Below are positions 39,823 to 51,055 of a stretch of 64,000 bases of DNA, piece after piece. The notes beneath the pieces are model-generated. The model was not told the origin of the DNA. It worked only from the letters and a program-made list of their open reading frames with translations, and searched no databases. Source of the DNA: Euborellia annulipes (lineage: Eukaryota; Arthropoda; Insecta; Dermaptera; Anisolabididae); contig JAKCPI010000825.1 in the NCBI GenBank assembly GCA_023213315.1, positions 124,001 through 188,000 of the forward strand. The letters run 5' to 3'. Position 1 is the stretch's first letter; each line of letters starts with the position of its first letter. The translations under genes and the position numbers were made by a program.

Positions 39823-40304
39823 TGAAATGATGAAGGGAGAGAGGATGTCAGGGCGGAGGAAAATGAAAAAGAGAAAGTAGAGTAGTTGTCAAAATGAAGA
39901 ATAGAGGGGCCTGGGGAGGTCGAAAAAAAAAGAGTCGGGATTAGAGTTCTCTGATGAGTGATCTGAGGTCGGAATTGGGGTCCGGGCATGGTTCGAAAAA
40001 AGCTGGTGCTCTTTTTAGAGGTGGGCGGAAGTAGGGTTGTTGCTAAAAATGGGTCGAGAAAAATGAGTTTCGGGATTTTAGATTTCTGAAATGAATTAGT
40101 TGTCTGTAGTGGAATTAAGGGGTGAACGTAGTCAAAGATTGTCTTGGGGGCGGGAGGGGTTCGTAGTAAAGGGTCGGAAAAAAAGGGTGGGGGGGAGGGG
40201 GGAGGAAGGGGGGGGGGGCAAAAAAGGAGCCTCTATCGAATAAAAATCTCCATCTCGATAGAGGCTCCTTTTTTAGCTGACATCCTCTCTCCCTTCATCA
40301 TTTC
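39823..40304. repeat. G-rich block bounded by inverted repeats
   Basis: GAAATGATGAAGGGAGAGAG at 39825 and its complement CTCTCTCCCTTCATCATTTC at 40285-40304 are perfect over 28 bases with GATGTCAG. Just inside the right end, AAAGGAGCCTCTATCGA (40222-40239) and TCGATAGAGGCTCCTTT form a perfect hairpin. The interior (39870-40215) is purine/G-rich with repeated GGTCGGAAAA-like words and long G runs. A TIR element carrying a G-rich payload is likely. Confidence 0.6.
40180..40219 (+). repeat. Poly-G tract, quadruplex-prone
   Basis: GGGTGGGGGGGAGGGGGG followed by AGGAAGGGGGGGGGGG gives at least four G runs within 40 bases, fitting G-quadruplex rules on the plus strand. Confidence 0.7.
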
Positions 40305-40349
40305 AATCGCTGAACAGCCACTTCTCTTATCAACAAAAAGAAAATTTTG

Positions 40350-42420
40350 TTTAGGCCTTTGATTACATCTCTATGTATATAGGCTAATTATGTTTTATAT
40401 ATAAACCTTTTAAGTAATCGCACAAAATTGAAAATGATGAGATTGTGCACCATTGTAATAAACTGCAATAATTAACCTTCTTCAAACTGGAAAGTTTAAT
40501 AAAAACAAGCAGATGATTTATTAAATTAATCTATTTCGCCAAGCATCTTAATTAATCATCTTCGGTATCTAAATCCACATCTATGAAATATGAGAAGGGA
40601 ATGCAATGCGAGCGATAGGCTTTTCGTTTTTTTCTCTCTCCTTCTCTTTCACTCTCTAAGAGAGGAGATATTTATTAATCACTTTTGATGGAGTTCTAAA
40701 GTGTTGTTTCGATGACCGTTCTGATCAATCTATCTAAATGTTAAACGAATTAATGAATTGATATGTAAGCAAAAGGATCGTGCAGTTTTTCATCATTGGC
40801 ATACGTCAAAAGCGTCAATGATCGATCGTGAACCTTATTTCGACTTTTTTTTAAATTAATTTATGTGTTATACATCTACAGTATATTTCTAGATTCTCAA
40901 AATTATACTGATAATTACAGTAGTAATTTTATTATTTATAAAAATATACTATCCTCAAATATTTATAGCTCCTATGGGACAAGTTGAGTCAAGCAAGTAT
41001 CATATAAGCAAATTTTTGGCTGATTTAAGGTCAATTCCCACTAGATCAAATGGCCCGAAATATTCAAATATTAAATTTTGCTAAAGATAGGCAACCCAAA
41101 TGACCAACTCCCTAATGAGTTTTTTATATGAACGATTCAAAGCTTTTCTATAGAACATACTAGACTTAAAGAGGTTTAATTAATTATTCAAAAAATATAG
41201 ACCTAATAAGTGGGCTTGCCATTTAGGTTACCTATCTTCCAGCAAACAAAATTGAACTAATCTAATTAATTCATTGCATGATAGAAAATATAATTCAAAT
41301 TTTTATCAAAATAAATTATTCAAATCTTGTTTTGTTTTTTTTTTTTATCTATTTAGAGAAAATAAAAATTTCTCTAAAAGATGGGAAAAAATTATCATAA
41401 TATTTTAAAGCAAATTACATAAAATGAAAATCTTATTAGCTTATGTAAAATATATATATATATATATTTTTTTAATAAAAATTTATTCTATTATTCAAGT
41501 CAAGTAGTCATATAAAAGTTTTTCGAGCTCTTAGTCTGGTTAAGAGATTTGGACAGTCATTTTCATAAAAAAAAATCATCAATTATTCATACCTTTGCCT
41601 CTCTCTAAATGACAATTGACGTTAAAAAATTGTCCATAAATAAAAAGAAAATTAAAAAATATAAAGGAAAATATTTTTAAATTTTCGGAATAAATAAAAA
41701 ATATATATATTGATAGCTACAGTTAATAGATGATGCCTTGATTCAAAATTTATTTTAATAAATGGAGTTTAAAACCCAGATCAAAGATTCTAATTAATTG
41801 TGAGCAAAGCTGATTCCTAAGTAGCAACTAAGAAGATGACATTTTTTTTTCCTAAATAGCTTAACATGCCGAAAAAAAAATACTTAAAAATGTTGCGTTC
41901 CCAAGTAAATATTTCAAAATTTTTTTTCCATATGTAAATGAATTTCTATGTTAGAATTAGAAGCAAAAAAAAAAAAAAACAAATAGATATTATAAATATG
42001 TTAATTAAAATTTTTAATGATATATTATTAATAGAAAGATAAAATGTTTAGTGATGCGCATTTTTAATTAGAGATGTTATTATACACATTATTATTAATT
42101 AAAGCAAAAAATGTTCATTTGTCAGACGAATTTTTTATATATCTATGTCCGGACCCTTGAAATTTGTAAATGGCCCTAAGGCATAAACATATTAACGTTG
42201 TCCTTTTCCTTATTATAGTCTTTATCATAATTCATAAATTAAGTTTTAATTATGGTGGTAAAAAAATGAAAATTTCAATAAATTATCAAAAAAAAAAAAA
42301 TGTTTGAATTTTTTTTCCTCTTATCTAGAACAATAACCTCTAGCTCAGAGGTTTGGGGGAGAATATTAACAAAACTCTAAATAAATTTTTTTCTAAAATA
42401 TCTCGACCTCTTACTAATAC
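40350..42420. other. AT-rich unique DNA
   Basis: No gene is seen. It includes a (TA)n tract at 41451-41468 and the small foldback at 41076-41246. ATCGATCG-type words near 40820 are not repeated. Confidence 0.35.
41076..41246. mobile_element. Short TIR element with AGATAGGCAACCCAAATG ends
   Basis: Left end TTTTGCTAAAGATAGGCAAC with CCAAATGACCAACTCC. Right end GGGCTTGCCATTTAGGTTAC with CTATCTTCCAGCAAA. The inverted repeats are about 30 bp with a few mismatches. Single similar ends occur at 24940 and 51608. Confidence 0.65.
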
Positions 42421-42424
42421 TCAC

Positions 42425-42597
42425 TTCTAGTCAACTAGCACGCTTATCTGACAGATAGCAAATCGTCGATATAGAAAACAAGAATACGCTTAACCTTTGA
42501 GTTAATAAAAAATGAGTTTTTTCACATATAATTAGATATCTGAGGAATAAGCAAAGTTTTGTGAAGTTAGCAACTTAATAAAGGGATCATTTATAAA
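42425..42597 (+). mobile_element. Truncated Harbinger-like element
   Basis: CTTCTAGTCAACTAGCACGC through GACAGATAGCAAATCGTCGA to TTAGCAACTTAATAAAGGGA matches 32160-32335 closely. Both ends are missing, and a family A copy abuts its right edge. Confidence 0.7.
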
Positions 42598-42885
42598 AAT
42601 CTGGTGTGACTGGTACACACTTTTCTATCACCTTCAGTAATCGAAATGTTGTTTTTTTAGATGCTCTTTTAAATGTATATTCTCATTTTGCTCTCAAAAT
42701 TGTTTCAAGACCACTTTACTCTTGTACTTCATAGGAAAGATAGGAGAAATGGTTGCAATGGTAACAAAATATAAATATTTTCCCATGTTTATAAATTTTA
42801 CATCTTGAATTTTAATATATCGGCGGAAACTAAATATATGTTGACACGAAAAATCGGGTGCGACAGTCACACCAGATTTTTTGAG
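42594..42885. mobile_element. Composite of two family A 5' ends facing outwards
   Basis: A plus-strand hairpin fragment (42594-42652, AATCTGGTGTGACTGGTACA) joins the minus-strand 5' half (42653-42885, ending GTCACACCAGATTTTTT). The unit thus has AAATCTGGTGTGAC / GTCACACCAGATTT at both ends, a foldback made from a former one-sided element. Confidence 0.7.
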
Positions 42886-43053
42886 TTTGTGAAAGTTATT
42901 ATTGTGGCCTTCACGCCAACAATTTGTTACACAGTTTTTGATACAATTTTTGAAACAGTTAACCGTACATAGCTTATAATGTTTATTTAAATTAAAAAAA
43001 AAAAGTTATTTAAAAATGTAATTCCCTAAACAAAGGGTTACCATAATTTATTG

Positions 43054-43240
43054 CAGGGCCTGAACTACGAGATTTTTAGGGGGGGGCAAAATTTAATTTG
43101 GAGCCCCCTCCTTAAAATTTTTTAAACAAAATTCATATCATTTTACTTTTTTTTTAGTAGATCTTTCCTTAATTGCCGCCCCCTGATATCTGCCGCCCGG
43201 GGCACATGCACCCACTGCCACCCCCCTAGGTCCGGCCCTG
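43054..43240. mobile_element. hAT-type short element, 8-bp duplication ATTTATTG
   Basis: CAGGGCCTGAACTA at the left and TAGGTCCGGCCCTG at the right, flanked by ATTTATTG on both sides (43046-43053 and 43241-43248). The interior has G- and C-runs and CTGCCGCCCGGGGCA. No ORF. Confidence 0.92.
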
Positions 43241-43249
43241 ATTTATTGA

Positions 43250-44055
43250 GGCCAGACTACTTCCGGGGGGATATGGAAAAATTTGTGAAAATTAGGCACT
43301 GAATTCTGCGTTTTTAGCTATCCTGAGACGTAAAAAATATTACCAAACTTAGCTTGATTTATAAGCATTTTAAATTAAAAAATAAGTATTATGGGACACC
43401 TAAGGTGCGTCGCGGAGTCAAATTCCTCAATTAGGCCACGTTTTCAGTTTATATCAGTAAAATCCGCCAAAACGGACACGTGTTCCAAATCCGGACGGAA
43501 GGTAACCCTGCCTAAACAGTAATAATAATAATTATAGAATTAGAGCTTAAAGGGCCCGGGCCCCCTTAGGAAAAAATTTCAAGAAATGAAATTTTAACCA
43601 TGAAAATTATTTTTTTATTAGAATTTTAATGTTGGAGCGAAAAGGGCCCGGGCCCGTGGATATAGCCTCCCTGCCACCCCCCCCCTGCCTGCGGCTCTGC
43701 CCAAGGCCTAATACTTTTTACTATCCCCGCTAGAATAAAGGTGATTTCCGATTATTCGAAAATAAAAGGTTTACGTTGATGTGTAAGTGTGGAATAGAGA
43801 GTTATAAAACGATTGAATTAATGAATGCAAATTTAATTTGTACGAAAAAGAAAAGAACTTCTCCCTGCAGTCACTGACATTTTACTTAAAAGTCAAAATC
43901 ATTTTATTTGTCAAAATATCCTTTATTTAACAATTTAATTTAAAATAAAGAAGATAATAAATAAGTAATTAGATTATCAAAGTGAATTAATTTATAGTAT
44001 AGTAAAAATTAATTTAAATTTTATTGTTTTGTCGAGGTAAGGCAAAAGCGAAGCC
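43250..44055. other. Unique DNA with repeated AAAGGGCCCGGGCCC words
   Basis: AAAGGGCCCGGGCCC occurs near 43551 and 43640, either side of an AT segment, and a C-run follows at 43677-43686. It may be a degraded TIR element but no ends or duplication could be fixed. No gene is seen. Confidence 0.35.
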
Positions 44056-44058
44056 TTC

Positions 44059-44570
44059 TATTTTTACTTTCTCTTACCCTATATATGAAATATATATATA
44101 AAGTATTTTGACCATGTCAAAAATTCGATGTCGAGATTTTGATGGATATACGCCCCCAGAGTTCAAAAAAGTGGGTCCAGCAAATTGGTCCCTGTGTGTG
44201 TGTGTGTGGACATTTTTGACCATGAAGGAAATGAGCTAGGAGGTTGAAATTTTATATTTAAGCTAGGCATCCCTCGAACTTGTGTAAATAAGCTTTTAAA
44301 CAAAATAGGCTAAAAAGTACTAGTACTAGTACTGATGTACTTGTTTAGTTTTTTTCGATTTTCTCAAAATTCGCTTCAAGGATTTTTTTTTAAATTTCTT
44401 AAATCATTTGTATTTTTTAGATGCTCTTTAAAATATATATTCTAATTTTATCCTTGAAATATTCTGAAGACCACTTTACTCTTGTTCTTCATAGGAAAGA
44501 TAGGAAATGGTTGCCATGGTAAGAGAATTTAAATCTTTTTCTTTTTAGATTAAAATTCATATGAATCAAT
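44059..44570 (-). mobile_element. Family A element, 3' two thirds, minus strand
   Basis: From the terminal hairpin (TTTACTTTCTCTTACCCTAT) through AATTCGATGTCGAGATTTTG, the GT tract, GAAGGAAATGAGCTAGGAGG and TACTAGTACTAGTACTGATG to GAAATGGTTGCCATGG, then a variant end TTTTCTTTTTAGATTAAAAT shared with 57257-57533. Confidence 0.82.
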
Positions 44571-44669
44571 TATTTTTTACATGCCCTTTTAAAAAGTATA
44601 TCAGTAATATTTTGTGAAAATTGTTTGAAGTACACTTTGCTGATGTAATTCAGTTTTTTTTTTTTTTTT

Positions 44670-44818
44670 TTGGATACCAAATAGCTTAAATAAGAATGAC
44701 TGGGCCCCCAATAGAATATTTACAAATAACGAGTATCGTTTAAAGTCTTAAATGGCCTAAGTTGCCGAAAAGAGTGTGTGTAAGCGTGTGTGAATGGGAA
44801 AAAAGTGTGTGTTAAAAA
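44670..44818 (+). mobile_element. SINE family B, body and tail fragment
   Basis: TTTGGATACCAAATAGCTTA, AATAACGAGTATCGTTTAAA, TTGCCGAAAAGAGTGTGTGT and an A-rich tail. The 62- and 97-codon frames here cover this tail and the adjacent GC-rich block. Confidence 0.7.
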
Positions 44819-44824
44819 AGAAGA

Positions 44825-45040
44825 AAGACAAGGGTCCGTCGCAGGCGGGCCCGAGCCAGCTTACAGGGGGTCTAGAAGGCGAAGCGCCCCGGCTAGGACG
44901 GAAAAAATAAAAATTTTTCCGCCTTGCGAAAAAATTTTGTTTCGTAAAAAAAAAGGGTTTCTGCACGAAAATTTTTGAGTTCAGGCTCTTCCCCCCCCCC
45001 TCTCCCAAAAAATTTCTATATTCGCCCCTGATATAGTAAA
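44825..45040. mobile_element. Probable fragment of a G/C-run TIR element
   Basis: AAGGGTCCGTCGCAGGCGGG at the left, poly-C at 44989-45001 and TATTCGCCCCTGATATAG at the right. Similar wording (CCGC, GCGAAAAAATTTT, C runs, GCCCCT) occurs at 53090-53345. Ends and duplication are not defined. Confidence 0.35.
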
Positions 45041-45359
45041 AAAATTTCAAACATTAATTAATTCAATATCAAGGACTATACTATTAAAAATAAGAAAAAG
45101 ATAATTACTTTTCCATAAAGATGCACCATAAGTTGGCAAAATTCATTTGAAGAAATCCATTCAGGTGTTGGTTTCTGCTATCGCTCGCTTACTATCTAAA
45201 CAAAAAAATCTCAAAATGTTAAATAAAAAACTCATATTCAAAATTAATTCTCTTTTGATGAATTAATTATGAATACAAGTTGATATCCTCGGCTGAAAAA
45301 TAAAATGGGAAACATTTATTTTTTTTAATAGTTTATACATAGTTTTTACATAAAAAATA

Positions 45360-45530
45360 TTATTTTAAATACACAACGCAAAGCTTCTTTTGTATAGGAT
45401 GAGTCGTGGAGGCGTCTTCTTCATAGAGTATTGCCTTTGTTGATGTCTTTTTGATCTTCATAGAGTATGCCTTTGTTGATATGTATTCTTGGTCTTCATA
45501 GTCATCGAAAAATGAATGTTCGTACTTCAC
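45360..45530 (-). CDS. Possible terminal coding exon, unrecognised
   Basis: A minus-strand frame of 56 codons, open from a stop at 45533 to TAA at 45360-45362, lacks an ATG near its start. It reads FFDDYEDQEYISTKAYSMKI and then repeats related words (KTSTKAILYEEDAST), the result of a 45-bp imperfect tandem duplication that kept frame. AATAAA follows at 45321-45316. An AG acceptor could lie at TGTGAG or GTGAAG. Chance is quite possible. Confidence 0.2.
   Translation of the reverse strand: MKYEHSFFDDYEDQEYISTKAYSMKIKKTSTKAILYEEDASTTHPIQKKLCVVYLK
45413..45505. repeat. Imperfect ~45-bp tandem duplication
   Basis: TCTTCATAGAGTATTGCCTT followed by TGTTGATGTCTTTTT recurs as TCTTCATAGAGTATGCCTTT with TGTTGATATGTATTC, then a third partial TCTTCATAG. 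Related to the frame at 45360-45530. Confidence 0.75.
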
Positions 45531-45539
45531 TCACAATTC

Positions 45540-47665
45540 TTCCTTTTTATTCTTCGCATAAAATGCATAAAAATAAGAAAAGAAAGATCATAAAGATCTT
45601 AAAAAAAGCTTTAGAAGTGCAAAAATTGCATATTCATTAAGTGTGACCACTCTCCCAAATTCAAATATCATTGTTGTTTAAGTGAAGCTAAGCTAAAGGG
45701 ACCTATAGTTAAATATTATTGCGCCCGGGGAGAGTGATCCCCCTCACCTCTATCATTCCCTAATATGAAAATCGAAAGACATGCATTTAATTTTGGCCGA
45801 AGAGAACTTTCATAGGCCTAAGGCCTAATTAATTTTGTCCGAATAGAAGAAACTTGTTGTATTTTCATTGGACTTATCATCTTAACACAAGGATCCGAAC
45901 TGAACTGAGTACTGATGATGAAATACCTGCCTAAATCTAGTAATCATTTATCGAAAGGTTGTTATTACTCTCCACAAGAGAATCTTTATATTCACTTGCT
46001 GTTCGAAATCAATGGGATCAGAATCAAGAATCCAATGAAACATGACAAGTTTCGGTTTTTGAGTTATATTAAAAATAAAAAAAAAAATAAAAAACAAGAA
46101 CTCGTCTCCTCATTCCAAACTCTAGAGACTGCCTAACGGGGGTAAACATTGATTTTTGATTGCATGCTGATTTTCTAGCGAACGGAAATCCGAGAGAGCT
46201 CAAGTTTACAAAAAATATTTACAAAAAAATAATGTCCCTTAATTCTAACAACAATTGAAATAATAAAGCAGAATAAAAAAATAGAGTAGATCCATTGACA
46301 TTTTAAAGTTTCAATAAATAGAGAAAAAATAAAATTTGGTTTCGTTGATATCTTAAAATATTTTTATGAATTCGACTCAACCTTAAACCAAGGATTATGT
46401 GGTGAGGTAAATAAAAAAATAAATTTTAAAAATTTCAAAATATATCAAATAAATTTTACTCCTAATAAATTGAATAAGTGATATATAATTATAATAAGTT
46501 TGCTTATTAAAATTTTATAATTTTTGTGAGTTTTCTCTTATCTAATAGAGTTCCAAATAATTCAGAAGGATTTGTCGGGACTTCTTTTAATGATTCACAC
46601 TCATGTCACATATAAATAAATATTCAACCATTAAACGAATTTACAAATTCATTTAGAGCATTTGGAGTTTGATCCAAGGACTCTATATAAAGAATTGCAA
46701 ATTAACTTGTATATGGCATTTGAATGTGAACTGCTGATGAAGAAGTACCTAAAATACTTCAAAAAAATTATGAAACAATTATTAAATAATTTATACTAAG
46801 AAAAATTATAAAATTTTAATTAGCAGTCACTTAAGTCAAGGACTGACTGTATATATAATTCAAATAAACCATTTAAGCACTTAAAATGTAAAAGATATGA
46901 TAACTATAAATTTAATTTTTATTTTGCTTTTTACAATTTTTACTTATATAATAACTATTACTTGCGAAAGAAGAGTAAAGAGTCAATGGAGTTTTTATAA
47001 TAAATCAAATTCTTAATTAATTATAAAATTGAACATTTTACATTTACAAGATAGCTATTTTCGAAGAAATTTTTCCAACAAATAAATTTAAATAAAATTC
47101 AATTAAATTATTTTTTGTAATGAATCTCTAAATTTGTAATCTTTTAAGCATTTGAAACTCCCATTTTTTTTGGACTTCTTTGCTTTACTCGTTTTCGTAA
47201 GCAATAATAAAAATAATAAAAATAAGCAAATCTGAGGGGATTTAGGGGTTGAAAAAAAAAACCTGCGAAATTAAAAATTGACAAAAACAAATTTTAACAT
47301 TTTCAAAAGAAACAAGTCTAAAAACAAATTTTGAAAATTAAACATTTAAATTTATAGAAACCGTCCCCTTCATCATCGATGACAGGATCTGCTTATTAAA
47401 AATAAAGAGGAGACTCAGATTGGTAAAAATATTTGCAGCCAATTAATACATTTTGTATTAAAATTGTTTAGTTTTGATTTTTGTGTTTATATTGATTTTA
47501 AAAGCTTTATTATGTGTATGTGAAGTTTAAAAATGGCTGCTTCAATTAATTAATTTCTTTAATTTGAATATTTGATTCAAAATATAATTTTTAGTTTGTA
47601 AATAAAGAATTAAAAAATCTAAATGGGCCTTATGTCCATTCCTACTCCTATAGAGAGGGCATGTA
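45540..47665. other. AT-rich DNA, no gene seen
   Basis: No dispersed repeat was recognised. The 73-codon plus frame at 45915-46136 has no motif. A/T homopolymers are common. Confidence 0.35.
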
Positions 47666-47670
47666 AATAC

Positions 47671-47733
47671 CTTGTTTCATTTCCATCCTCCATTTCCATC
47701 GAATCGCTCGAAGAATACACTGAAAGAGAAGCC
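47671..47733 (-). CDS. Candidate internal exon (63 bp), unrecognised
   Basis: The minus strand reads GGGTTTTTAGCTTCAG, then the 63-bp segment, then GTATTTACATG: plausible acceptor and donor. One frame encodes ASLSVYSSSDSMEMEDGNET, an acidic Ser-rich stretch; a second frame is also open and the third ends in TGA. It lies on the same strand as 50199-50345, but direct joining would put it in the frame that meets the stop. Support is modest. Confidence 0.22.
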
Positions 47734-48299
47734 CTGAAGCTAAAAACCCACCCTTTCTTCATTACCTATTAGCTAAATGTTTGCCAGAATGGCAGAACAC
47801 ACCTTATAACTTGACGACTTGGTGATCTCGCAGAAAGGCAGGCAGCAAGGAAACCTAACCTAAAGAGGAAGAGAGTTTGGGGCCTAAAATACCTATGTGT
47901 GTGTGAGTGTTTGAGAGGAAGGGTAGGGAGGTAGAGGATTGAGAGAGTTATTTTCATCTTTAAACTTCATTTGGACTGAAAATTGAATTTTATTATCAAT
48001 TTTTATAAAATTTTCAAATATCTATAATTTTGTTTTTTTATATATAAATTGATTTTTTTTTATTATTTATTTATTACAATTTTTATTTTATTTATATATA
48101 AAAAAATATCACACGGTATAAGAATGATTCGGAAAAAAATAGAAATCTACATAATTTATTTAGAGAAATTAGTAGTTTTAGGTAAATGATGAAATTCTAA
48201 TTAAAAATAAATGAACTTTAATAAAAGAATATAGTAAAAAAATGAAAATAACCAAGTTGCAAATCAGGGTTCTCAACCACCGCGCATTGCAATTGCACC

Positions 48300-48420
48300 A
48301 CGAGATGTTCTTTTTTATATAAAAATTAAATTTATTTTTATTATTTATTTATTTCATTTTTTTTTTTTTGTAATTTAAATATAAATTACAACATCACGAT
48401 GGACAAGTGCAAATATGAAA
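48300..48420. other. Low-complexity AT DNA
   Basis: Part of a gene-free stretch (47740-49090) of A/T runs. I found no repeat family or open splice-flanked segment in it. Confidence 0.35.
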
Positions 48421-49091
48421 AAATTAGAGATATTGCCGTTCAGAAGTAAAATGAAAATTTTTTAATTATTTCTATTATTAATGTAATAGAATCATAATAT
48501 TAAAAACGGAATGTCTTTCAAAATGCTCTTCGTGTTTTATAAATAAAAAAATCAATAATTATCGGTTTGTGAATGAAAATAAGTTGGGAACCACATGAAT
48601 TGCATAATTCTGTGTATGTGTGTGTGTATAAGTGCGAATTCTCATTGATCAAAAACTAAAAAAAATGTTATTTTAAAATTTTTAAGTTTATCTTTGATTG
48701 TAAATTACTATTGTTGTAAAAAGAATTTAAATTTTTTTTATATGAGGACATTACAGATCAACCTGAGTTGGAGAAAAAATTATCATCAGTCAACTTAAGT
48801 TGGTTGGATTCTTTGAAAATTATTAGTAACAGAACATAGTTTGAAGTTTATCTAAATTAAAGAACATAATATTGTATTATTTATAAGAATATAACCCTTT
48901 ATCAATCATATCAATATTATTCTTGACACTAGAATGTCTTTAAACTATCATCTCTCTTTAATAATGTTCTAAAGAATATCACTTAACTTTAGTTGACTGT
49001 AGAAAATATAGTTCTCAACTATAGGTTTGGTCCATTGAATTAAATCTGAGTCTCCTTTAAAATAAACGCTGGCCTTACTTCAAGTTCCTTG

Positions 49092-49260
49092 AGAAGAGAA
49101 GCTCAGTAGAAACACTAGAAGAGAAGCCCAGTTGTTTTTCCAGAAGAGAAGCTCTGTCGTTACTCAGGAGAGAAGTTCAGTTGTTAGCTGTTTAGTCCAG
49201 AAGAGAGTCCGGCCAGTTTTGTCAGAAGAGAAACCAACTCAAAATTATTCTCAGGAAAGT
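49092..49260. repeat. Degenerate tandem repeat, ~35-bp unit
   Basis: AGAAGAGAAGCTCAGTAGAA, AGAAGAGAAGCCCAGTTGTT, AGAAGAGAAGCTCTGTCGTT, AGGAGAGAAGTTCAGTTGTT and AGAAGAGAGTCCGGCCAGTT recur at roughly 30-40 base steps. A minisatellite with drifting unit length. Confidence 0.75.
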
Positions 49261-49315
49261 AGACTCAGAACTAAAAATAAAAATAAAATAAAATAAAAAA
49301 CAAGAAAATTATTTA

Positions 49316-49363
49316 AGAAATTAGGTGTGACTGGTCGCACAGCACACAACTTTCTCATCATTT
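49316..49363 (+). mobile_element. Family A hairpin fragment
   Basis: TTAGGTGTGACTGGTCGCAC, AGCACACAACTTTCTCATCA only; the rest of the element is absent. Confidence 0.65.
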
Positions 49364-49369
49364 TTTCAA

Positions 49370-50195
49370 GCCCCTATCTTTTATTATGGATTTAAAATAT
49401 TTCTTGATAATATAGCCTTAGGGACGATTTGTCTATGTAAATGCAATGGGTTGTGCAGCTAGTTATTATATTAATGTTAAGAAAAATTATAATAAAATAG
49501 AAATGATATATTTATTATTCATATTTTCTGGAGTTTTATTGATAGAGAACTTGGGTGGGCAACCCAAGTCTTCCGGGACAGCTAGAGGTTATTGGATTAA
49601 ATGATAAGATATTTATAAATATTATGGATAATAAAAAATATTACTTGGTTCTTATGGAAGAAAGTTGCCAAGATGACGCTGGTTTCAGAACGTCCTCTCA
49701 ACAGATTGTGGTTAGGTAAATAAAGTCGTTTAGTTGCCAGTGAAAAATCGATTCGAATGTTTTCTGTTTTAATAATATAAAAAAAATTCATTGTTAGAAT
49801 AAAAAATAATTACTCCCTTTTATTGTTAAAGGAGGGCTTAGACTAATAATCAAACTCAACTACGTATTATATTAATAAAATCATTTGTCCAATCAAACAC
49901 AAACTCAACTCGCAAAATTGCTATCTTAAACGATTTATTGACTGGCTTACAAACAGTCTTTGAGCGTTGATTGAAAAAAATTCCATCTTTTTCAAACAAA
50001 TATAGTTGAAAAAATCATAATTTGAGTTTTGGCAAATAAATCATGTTAGAAAGATTTATAAACTTTTCTTTCTTTTATTACTAATTTGAATATTTACTTG
50101 AAATATTAATTAATTCTATATAAAAATACATAAAACTAATTAAAATATATCATTTTATAAAAGAAATAAGTTTAAAAAAGTAAAAATATAAAATT
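49370..50195. other. AT-rich DNA, presumed intron if the 50.2-kb exon is real
   Basis: No repeat recognised apart from CTTGGGTGGGCAACCCAAG, a palindrome near 49551 resembling the small TIR family. The 64-codon minus-strand frame at 49597-49791 has no splice context. Confidence 0.35.
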
Positions 50196-50198
50196 TAC

Positions 50199-50345
50199 CT
50201 GCTTATTTTGACGAACGGGGGGAGGAGGTGTTAATGGCTTGTAAGCGTCCACTCGTCTGGCAGCGGAGGGGCGGTGAGAGACGGCGCCGGCGCTGGTGAG
50301 ACCGCGAGAGGGGGAAGGCAACAAGAGCTTGGAAGGGGGAATGCT
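50199..50345 (-). CDS. Best candidate internal exon (147 bp), unrecognised
   Basis: On the minus strand, a pyrimidine-rich TTTTATTTTTTTTTATTTTTAG acceptor-type tract precedes the segment and CAG|GTAAATTTT donor follows it. The 147 bases are exactly 49 codons, GC-rich against AT-rich flanks, and only one frame is open throughout: SIPPSKLLLPSPSRG at the start and RVDAYKPLTPPPPVRQNKQ at the end. This is a phase 0-0, Pro/Ser-rich segment as found in linkers of regulatory proteins; no family is recognised. An overlapping longer frame (50203-50463) in another register is a shadow that ignores the acceptor. Confidence 0.4.
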
Positions 50346-50474
50346 CTAAAAATAAAAAAAAATAAAAGGATCCAATTGTTAGAAATTTCCTCCCACTCCA
50401 GTAGCGAGGGGGAGAGATGTGGGGGGGGAAAATCTTTATATCTTTATAAATAAAATACCTCACTTTCTTATTTA

Positions 50475-51053
50475 AATTTTTACTTTCTCTTACCCTTTAT
50501 ATTAAATATATAGAGAGAGAAAGTATTGCGATCATGTCAAAAATTCGATGTCGAGATTTTGATGCATATGCATGTTTTGAGATCCCCTGAGTCCAAAAAA
50601 GTGGGTCCCACAAATTGATCTGTCTGTGTGTAATATTTTTAGCATGAAGGAATTGAGTTACCAGATTGAAATTTTATATTTCCTCTCGGACACTCAAAAT
50701 AAGCTTTTGAACAAAATCTGTCAAAAAGTACTAGTACTTTATTGATGTACTTTTTTAGTTTTTTTTTTTCGATTTTCTCAAAATTACCTCCACCAAATTT
50801 TTTTTTAATTCAAAAATCAATTATTTTTTAGATGCTCTTTAAAATGTATATTCTCATTTTGCCCTAAAAGTGTTTTGAAGTACTCTTTACTATGTAGTAG
50901 TACAGATTTTTCAAATTCATTTTCCTGCTCTTCGATCCATAGAACCATTTTAAATCCCTATAACTAAATTTATCTCGACACAAAAAATCTGGTGTGATTA
51001 GCACGGTGCACAACTTTCTCTTACTGAAGGGTAAGAGAAAGTTGTGTACTGAT
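50475..51053 (-). mobile_element. Family A element, near full length, minus strand
   Basis: Terminal hairpin TTTTACTTTCTCTTACCCTT..., GATCCCCTGAGTCCAAAAAA, GAAGGAATTGAGTTACCAGA, TAAATTTATCTCGACACAAA and the hairpin end (AATCTGGTGTGATTAGCACG, TTACTGAAGGGTAAGAGAAA). Its hairpin end runs straight into a plus-strand tail fragment (51056-51176). Confidence 0.82.
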
Positions 51054-51055
51054 CA

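Noticed and set aside
47803..47826. 24-bp microexon (ITKSSSYK) flanked by acceptor- and donor-like sequence on the minus strand
   Set aside because: Too short to separate from chance; the AG acceptor follows CTGCG rather than a clean pyrimidine tract.
49092..49260. Coding minisatellite
   Set aside because: Unit length drifts and no frame stays open through the array on either strand as far as I could follow.
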